Source: Ga0077555 sp031406575 (GTDB lineage Bacteria > Pseudomonadota > Alphaproteobacteria > Rhizobiales > Hyphomicrobiaceae). From it: a DNA stretch of 9,151 bases. Below the pieces are notes generated by a model that saw nothing but the letters and a program-made list of their open reading frames with translations, ran no database searches and was not told the DNA's origin. Below, piece by piece: positions 7,733 through 9,151 of this stretch. The stretch's first letter is position 1. Each line of letters starts with the position of its first letter. Location of the stretch: contig JANOHP010000220.1 of assembly GCA_031406575.1 (NCBI GenBank), positions 1 to 9,151 of the forward strand, in the 5' to 3' direction. A program made the position numbers and the translations under genes.

Positions 7733-7774
7733 ACGTCATCCCCGCCCTCGACGTCTTGGGGGCGGGGATGACGT
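7733..7774. repeat. 15-bp perfect inverted repeat, REP-like intergenic palindrome
   Basis: ACGTCATCCCCGCCC (7733-7747) and GGGCGGGGATGACGT (7760-7774) are exact reverse complements around a 12-nt loop. The CGTCATCCCCG...CGGGGATGACG ends match a kind of intergenic palindrome I know to be dispersed in many copies in alphaproteobacterial genomes. It could also act as mRNA stabiliser or secondary terminator, although no T-run follows the right arm. Copy number cannot be judged from this window, where only one copy is seen. Confidence 0.7.
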
Positions 7775-7805
7775 TGAATTTGGGTCAATCGCCTTGGGCA
7801 CTCGA

Positions 7806-8077
7806 TTGCTTCATTTCATATGCCGACGTATCCGGGAAATCAGGCAATCGATTGGGCGGATCATTCGCGCGCCAAAATTCCATTATTCCAATCGAATTCG
7901 ACCCAATTCCATTTCTCCAAAAGACAATTGTCCCGAGTTATCCACAGGTCATCTCCTTATCTGACGCCTTCTCAGCGCATCAAAACGCGGCATTCCATCG
8001 TTTCTCGATATGTGTTGCCCAATTACATGAGACCCAATGCGACCAGAACGGCCGCCCGGTGAGGTCGCGTTTTTTTT
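7806..8077 (+). ncRNA. Possible small RNA ending in a strong intrinsic terminator (candidate only)
   Basis: The stretch is more A+T-rich than its surroundings, has no convincing gene, and ends in a well-formed terminator (8039-8077) that no plus-strand gene explains, since the operon already ends at 7586-7612. A weak promoter candidate is TTGCTT (7806-7811), 17 bp, TATCCG (7829-7834). Within it GTCA (7948-7951) and TGAC (7962-7965) bracket a loop with CTCCTT (7953-7958), which is complementary to a Shine-Dalgarno AAGGAG, as in several rhizobial trans-acting small RNAs. The 5' end given is a guess; the stem is only 4 bp and no known family is recognised. Confidence 0.25.
8039..8077 (+). terminator. 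Rho-independent terminator of unknown transcript
   Basis: GCGACC (8039-8044) pairs with GGTCGC (8063-8068), with inner CGG/CCG pairing inside the loop, followed by G and eight consecutive T (8070-8077). It is the best T-tract terminator in the window. It lies over 480 bp after the secretion operon's own terminator and about 285 bp before the peroxidase start, so it probably ends a transcript starting in 7610-8000 or serves as a back-up. Confidence 0.7.
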
Positions 8078-8120
8078 CCAAACATCAGTGTTTTGCAACG
8101 TTCGAGCATCGACATCTCAG

Positions 8121-8227
8121 CCCCCTCAATAGACTTTCGCCGGCCCAATCCCCGACCAAAGTCTAGTGCCCCCTCAGACGTTTGTTCGCCCCCCATCAGA
8201 CGTTCTGCCGTTGCCGCTATGGTTAAT
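8121..8227 (+). promoter_or_regulatory. Candidate promoter and repeated operator sites of the peroxidase gene
   Basis: Three related blocks occur in direct orientation: CCCCCTCAATAGACTTTC (8121-8138), CCCCCTCAGACGTTTG (8169-8184) and CCCCCATCAGACGTTCTG (8190-8207). The CAGACGTT cores start at 8175 and 8197, 22 bp apart; the AGAC of the first block is 45 bp before the second, close to whole helical turns. TAGACTTT (8130-8137) and AAAGTCTA (8158-8165) also form an inverted pair, and CCCCGAC-N3-AGTC (8150-8163) recurs from 553-566. A possible -10, GTTAAT (8222-8227), lies 17 bp after the last CAGACGTT, which would put that repeat at the -35 position, as in activator-dependent promoters. The repeats are seen; their role is inferred. 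Confidence 0.4.
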
Positions 8228-8264
8228 GTCGGCGCATTTGTGACCCGCAGAAGCACCTGGGTCT

Positions 8265-8316
8265 GCACCCCGCGATCTGCGGCCATCCAGGCTTACTGGA
8301 TGCGATCGCGGGGGCA
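8265..8316. repeat. Compound hairpin in the probable 5' leader of the peroxidase gene
   Basis: CCCCGCGATC (8268-8277) pairs perfectly with GATCGCGGGG (8304-8313). Inside it CATCCAG (8284-8290) pairs with CTGGATG (8296-8302) around the loop GCTTA. With one bulged A the outer stem extends by TGC/GCA. It ends about 46 bases before the start codon, at the right place for a leader structure, but the ACTGGATG..GCGGGG design also resembles dispersed REP-type elements. Which of the two it is cannot be decided here. Confidence 0.5.
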
Positions 8317-8361
8317 GGCCGAGCGGTTGATTGGCTATTGGTTCAGCGGGAAATTCTCATC

Positions 8362-9126
8362 ATGGCAACCAGCTTCGAAGTCAACATTGCCGACCTCGAG
8401 TTCATCCTCAAACAGATCAAAATCGCCGAGGACACCTCGGTCGGCTACACGACGGCTCCCAAAACCATTCTCCAGTCGATCATGGGCGCCTATGGGGTCA
8501 CCGCCGTCAACGCCGCCCAAATGCCCGCCGGCCTGCGCACGGTGGACGGCACCGGCAACGGCCTGCTGCCCGGCGCCAACGAATTCGGCGCAGCGGACAA
8601 TCTGTTTCCAAGGCTGACGGACCCGGTGTTCTTGGTCGATGCGGATGGGGACACGATCGATTTTGATGGCGCGGGTCCTGGTCCTGCCGTCACTGCGTCT
8701 GCGGGGTCCAGCGCGAGTAATTATGGCTATACTGGCTCAGGATCGCACAGCGTCGTCGACGCCGACCCGCGCATCATTTCCAACCTGATCGTCGACATGA
8801 CGGCCGCCAATCCGGCGGCTGTCGAAGCGGCTCTGGCCCACCACGGCATCACGGGCGACGATGCCGTCGCCGCCGCTGCCGCCATCGCAGCTGCGCAAGC
8901 GCTGGTTGTATCAACGTCCGCTGCGGCGGCTGCCACGAATGCCGGCGCGCTAGAGGCCACCTATAACGCCGCCGTCGCCGCCGACCTCTATACGATCCCT
9001 GCGAACCTCGCCGACGCTGCGGATGATGAGGCGGCGGCAGTGGGAGCAGCATCAGGCCTGCTTGGAACCGCCCTCTTTAATGCTTACACCATTAGGGCCT
9101 GTCGTCAGTTGATGCGAGTCCGTTGA
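8362..9126 (+). CDS. N-terminal part of a large secreted animal-type haem peroxidase (RTX-peroxidase family), cut by an insertion sequence
   Basis: The beginning MATSFEVNIADLEFILKQIK, then LRTVDGTGNGLLPGANEFGA (54-73 region), ADNLFPRLTDPVF and VVDADPRIISNLIVDM match the N-terminus of very large rhizobial haem peroxidases that carry C-terminal haemolysin-type Ca2+ repeats and leave by type I secretion; this is from memory of the family. ATG 8362 is chosen because the family starts MAT-F-VN; a TTG at 8338 would add 8 residues. Residues 170-240 are an Ala-rich, probably helical linker. The catalytic domain is not present: the frame runs into foreign-looking sequence after residue 244 and stops at 9124-9126 (254 residues against a family size in the thousands). 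The last ten residues (RACRQLMRVR) are thus probably IS-encoded. In the intact state the enzyme would use peroxide outside the cell; related Ca2+-binding peroxidases include Mn(II)-oxidising MopA-type enzymes. As seen here it should be inactive. Confidence 0.8.
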   Translation: MATSFEVNIADLEFILKQIKIAEDTSVGYTTAPKTILQSIMGAYGVTAVNAAQMPAGLRTVDGTGNGLLPGANEFGAADNLFPRLTDPVFLVDADGDTIDFDGAGPGPAVTASAGSSASNYGYTGSGSHSVVDADPRIISNLIVDMTAANPAAVEAALAHHGITGDDAVAAAAAIAAAQALVVSTSAAAAATNAGALEATYNAAVAADLYTIPANLADAADDEAAAVGAASGLLGTALFNAYTIRACRQLMRVR

Positions 9127-9151
9127 GCAACAGCGGACAGAAAATCGGGCT
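9092..9151. mobile_element. Probable left end of an IS5-family insertion sequence, with candidate target duplication TTA
   Basis: From about 9095 the sequence GGGCCTGTCGTCAGTTGATG resembles the terminal inverted repeats of IS5-family (IS427-like) elements, which end in forms like TCA-TTGA-GACAGGCCC and duplicate TNA or TA on insertion. The three bases before it are TTA (9092-9094). The peroxidase frame loses family likeness at exactly this point. Only 57 bases of the element are visible, with no transposase codon stretch, so family assignment is from the end alone. Confidence 0.5.

Noticed and set aside
7876..7913. AATTCCATT repeated at 7876-7884 and 7905-7913
   Set aside because: Nine-base repeat in an A+T-rich tract, only two copies and no symmetry; too weak to call a site.
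7938..7946. Perfect DnaA-box consensus TTATCCACA in an A+T-rich intergenic stretch, hinting at a replication origin
   Set aside because: Only one box is visible, with no second site, no iterons and no replication gene near; a single 9-mer can occur by chance.
7708..8166. 152-residue open frame between the adaptor and peroxidase genes
   Set aside because: It runs through the REP-like palindrome and the orphan terminator, shows no domain, and competes with other frames of equal quality.

Overview
The window (about 60% G+C) looks like chromosomal DNA of an alphaproteobacterium, probably of the Hyphomicrobiales (Bradyrhizobium/Rhodopseudomonas-like). This rests on the PrtD/HlyD/RTX/haem-peroxidase gene set, the style of the protein sequences and an intergenic palindrome built on CGTCATCCCCG. 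It is recognition from the sequence alone; no database search was made.

Layout. Positions 1-277 (minus strand) hold the first 92 codons of a NarL/LuxR-type response regulator whose phospho-acceptor Asp is replaced by Asn. Positions 278-1177 are a long, apparently non-coding divergent region with a 16-bp palindrome. On the plus strand from 1178 follow a small, very acidic Gly-rich protein ending in Cys; a PrtD-type type I secretion ABC transporter (1747-3510); a 902-residue RTX protein whose start overlaps the transporter gene by 22 bp; and an HlyD/PrtE-type membrane fusion protein (6231-7553), closed by a strong hairpin terminator. The 800-bp gap 7554-8361 holds that terminator, a 15-bp perfect inverted repeat, an A+T-rich stretch ending in a second strong terminator (a possible small RNA), a cluster of short repeats, and a compound hairpin. 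From 8362 runs the N-terminal part of a large secreted animal-type haem peroxidase. Its reading frame is cut at about 9095 by what looks like the terminal repeat of an IS5-family insertion sequence, in which the window ends.

How the parts may work together. ABC transporter plus fusion protein make the inner-membrane and periplasmic parts of a type I secretion machine; no TolC-like outer-membrane channel is encoded here. Likely cargoes are the RTX protein inside the operon and the peroxidase downstream; the small acidic protein is a possible third. A 14-bp motif, CCCCGAC-N3-AGTC, occurs once in the divergent region (553-566) and once upstream of the peroxidase (8150-8163). This suggests that both units answer to one regulator, possibly the divergently encoded, apparently phosphorylation-independent response regulator. 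The regulatory link is inference.

The most notable points are the degenerate receiver domain, the shared upstream motif, the N-terminal membrane segment and four ~92-residue super-repeats of the RTX protein, the possible small RNA with an anti-Shine-Dalgarno loop, and the apparent IS disruption of the peroxidase.
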